14,557 bases of DNA from positions 1 to 14,557 of the forward strand of contig DLGM01000143.1 of the NCBI GenBank assembly GCA_002482705.1, written 5' to 3'. A program made the translations under genes and the position numbers. This stretch comes from Cyanobacteria bacterium UBA7694 (GTDB lineage Bacteria > Cyanobacteriota > Sericytochromatia > UBA7694). Below the pieces are notes generated by a model. That model was not told the origin of the DNA and ran no database searches. It saw only the letters and a program-made list of their open reading frames with translations. Positions 13,592 to 14,557 of this stretch are shown here, one piece after another; the first letter of the stretch is position 1; each line of letters begins with the position of its first letter.

Positions 13592-14557
13592 CTATTTGGC
13601 TTTGGCCTCAATTTTACCGGCACTTACGCTCTGGATATTCAGAGCAAAGGTTTTGAGGCCTTTGGCTTCAGACAGCAACTCGGCCAAGGTATCCGCTTTA
13701 CCTTGGTAATCAATTTCGTACTGGGCCTGGTTATTGCGGTACACGGTGCGATTGACTTTTTTGATGCCATGAATTTTGGTCAGGGCTTCCCGGAAGGCTT
13801 TTTCACGGTTAAAGACCAAACCTGTAACCACCAACTGCACCTTCTGAGAGGTGGCCGCAGGCAGTTTGGCAATTTGTTTAGCAAAATAGCCCCCGGCGGT
13901 TTGAGCTGCTTTTTCAATCGCTTTTGACTCAGCAATTGCCTGTGTTGAACCGCCCGCAACCCCGTTAAACGAGCGGGCAGCTAAAATTTCACCGGTATCT
14001 ACCCGCACCACACGGGCATCCATACGCCCTTCCGTGAAGATGGTTTTAATTCCGCCATAGGTTTCCATGGCTCCCATTTCCGAGGGTTTGGTATAGGTTT
14101 TGCCGGTAATCAGGACATCTACTCCCTGGTCACGCAACACTGGAAGGGCGGCCATGTAGTTGCCAGCCATGATTTTGTCCATCAGGCCAGGGGCGTTGAG
14201 CTGCACCAAGGCATTTTCATCAGCGACCTTAAAACCCAGAGCCAGGATTTCAGCATTGAGTTGCGTACGCGCCGCTTCCGTGGATGCCTGTTCGCCGCCA
14301 GGGGAAGCCAAAATCACTGCGACCGTCCAGTCGCGCAACAGGCCCATTTTTCCCAGTTGTTCAACCAAGGGTTCAACCCCCACAGTGGCCTCGATTTTAA
14401 TCCGATAGATGCCCCCACTGCTGCTTTCACTGAGCACCTTGTAACCACTCACATAACCGCTGGCCTGGGTTAAAATCGAATCGCGAATAACAACGGCTTG
14501 CTCAACCAGAGTCTCGGATACAACATATACACCTAACGCTTGTTCAACGGCTTGCCG
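13592..14557 (-). CDS. FlgT/LPP20-like envelope protein (5' end outside window)
   Basis: 321 residues are visible. The frame stays open to the right edge of the window, so the start and any signal peptide are missing. An in-frame GTG at 14452 is not the true start, because conserved sequence continues past it. Seen: the N-terminal part runs RQAVEQALGVYVVSETLVEQ, then IRDSILTQASGYVSGYKVLSE, then GGIYRIKIEATV. This is the pattern of the FlgT N-terminal domain, also found in LPP20-type and other envelope proteins. The middle region has LNAEILALGFKVADEN, VLRDQGVDVLITGKTY and VVRVDTGEILAARSFNG. It resembles the CsgG/TolB-N-like mixed alpha/beta domain in which an ability to vary with a bound element follows VRVDTGE. 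The C terminus has VQLVVTGLVFNREKAFREALTKI and a YEIDYQGKADTLAELL repeat-like beta-alpha unit. In Vibrio FlgT shapes the flagellar H-ring, but this domain is widespread outside flagella and no flagellar gene is adjacent, so a general periplasmic or outer-membrane role is as likely. Confidence 0.75.
   Translation of the reverse strand, partial: RQAVEQALGVYVVSETLVEQAVVIRDSILTQASGYVSGYKVLSESSSGGIYRIKIEATVGVEPLVEQLGKMGLLRDWTVAVILASPGGEQASTEAARTQLNAEILALGFKVADENALVQLNAPGLMDKIMAGNYMAALPVLRDQGVDVLITGKTYTKPSEMGAMETYGGIKTIFTEGRMDARVVRVDTGEILAARSFNGVAGGSTQAIAESKAIEKAAQTAGGYFAKQIAKLPAATSQKVQLVVTGLVFNREKAFREALTKIHGIKKVNRTVYRNNQAQYEIDYQGKADTLAELLSEAKGLKTFALNIQSVSAGKIEAKAK

Overview
The window looks like chromosomal DNA of a Gram-negative-type bacterium of medium-to-high GC content. 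The evidence for two membranes is a C-terminal outer-membrane beta-barrel fragment, a Sec signal peptide on a large envelope glycosidase-like protein, and a FlgT/LPP20-like envelope protein. A GHL10-type glycosidase, a eukaryotic-like kinase, a patatin and a Thermus/Rickettsia-type isocitrate dehydrogenase together would suit a little-studied lineage such as a non-photosynthetic relative of Cyanobacteriota or a myxobacterium-like group. That placement is a guess: no rRNA or other marker gene is present. I see no tRNA, rRNA, CRISPR array, insertion sequence or phage gene, and no intergenic gap longer than about 190 bases.

Layout. Positions 1-324 (+) hold the 3' end of an outer-membrane barrel gene. 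It converges, across a perfect 15-bp terminator hairpin, on a patatin-like lipase gene (367-1569, -). Upstream of the lipase on the same strand is a small, very acidic unknown protein (1689-2180, -), separated from it by a gap with a two-part hairpin. A divergent intergenic region (2181-2368) leads into a + strand pair: a secreted GHL10-CBM9 protein (2369-4792), then, with zero spacing (TAA followed directly by GTG), an N6-adenine DNA methyltransferase with no visible restriction partner (4793-6679). After an AT-rich promoter region with repeated ATAAC boxes comes a large cytosolic-looking or exported Ser/Thr kinase (6773-9070, +), closed by a strong terminator.

Next is a compact metabolic operon (9206-12192, +). 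It has a circularly permuted ATP-grasp ligase with an Ala/Lys/Pro-rich histone-H1-like N-terminal tail, followed 11 bases later by NADP-type isocitrate dehydrogenase and a terminator hairpin. The right end is on the minus strand. It holds an EF-hand-like plus beta-rich protein that lacks a signal peptide (12330-13478). Upstream of that is a FlgT-like envelope protein that runs off the window edge (13592-14557).

The genes fall into small, separately terminated units rather than one system. The parts most worth following are the kinase with its HSD (not HRD) catalytic loop and large unknown N-terminal domain, the tailed ATP-grasp enzyme coupled to isocitrate dehydrogenase, and the signal-less EF-hand/beta-barrel protein with adjacent operator-like dyads and almost no leader. 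I do not see a demonstrable new multi-gene defence or secretion system.
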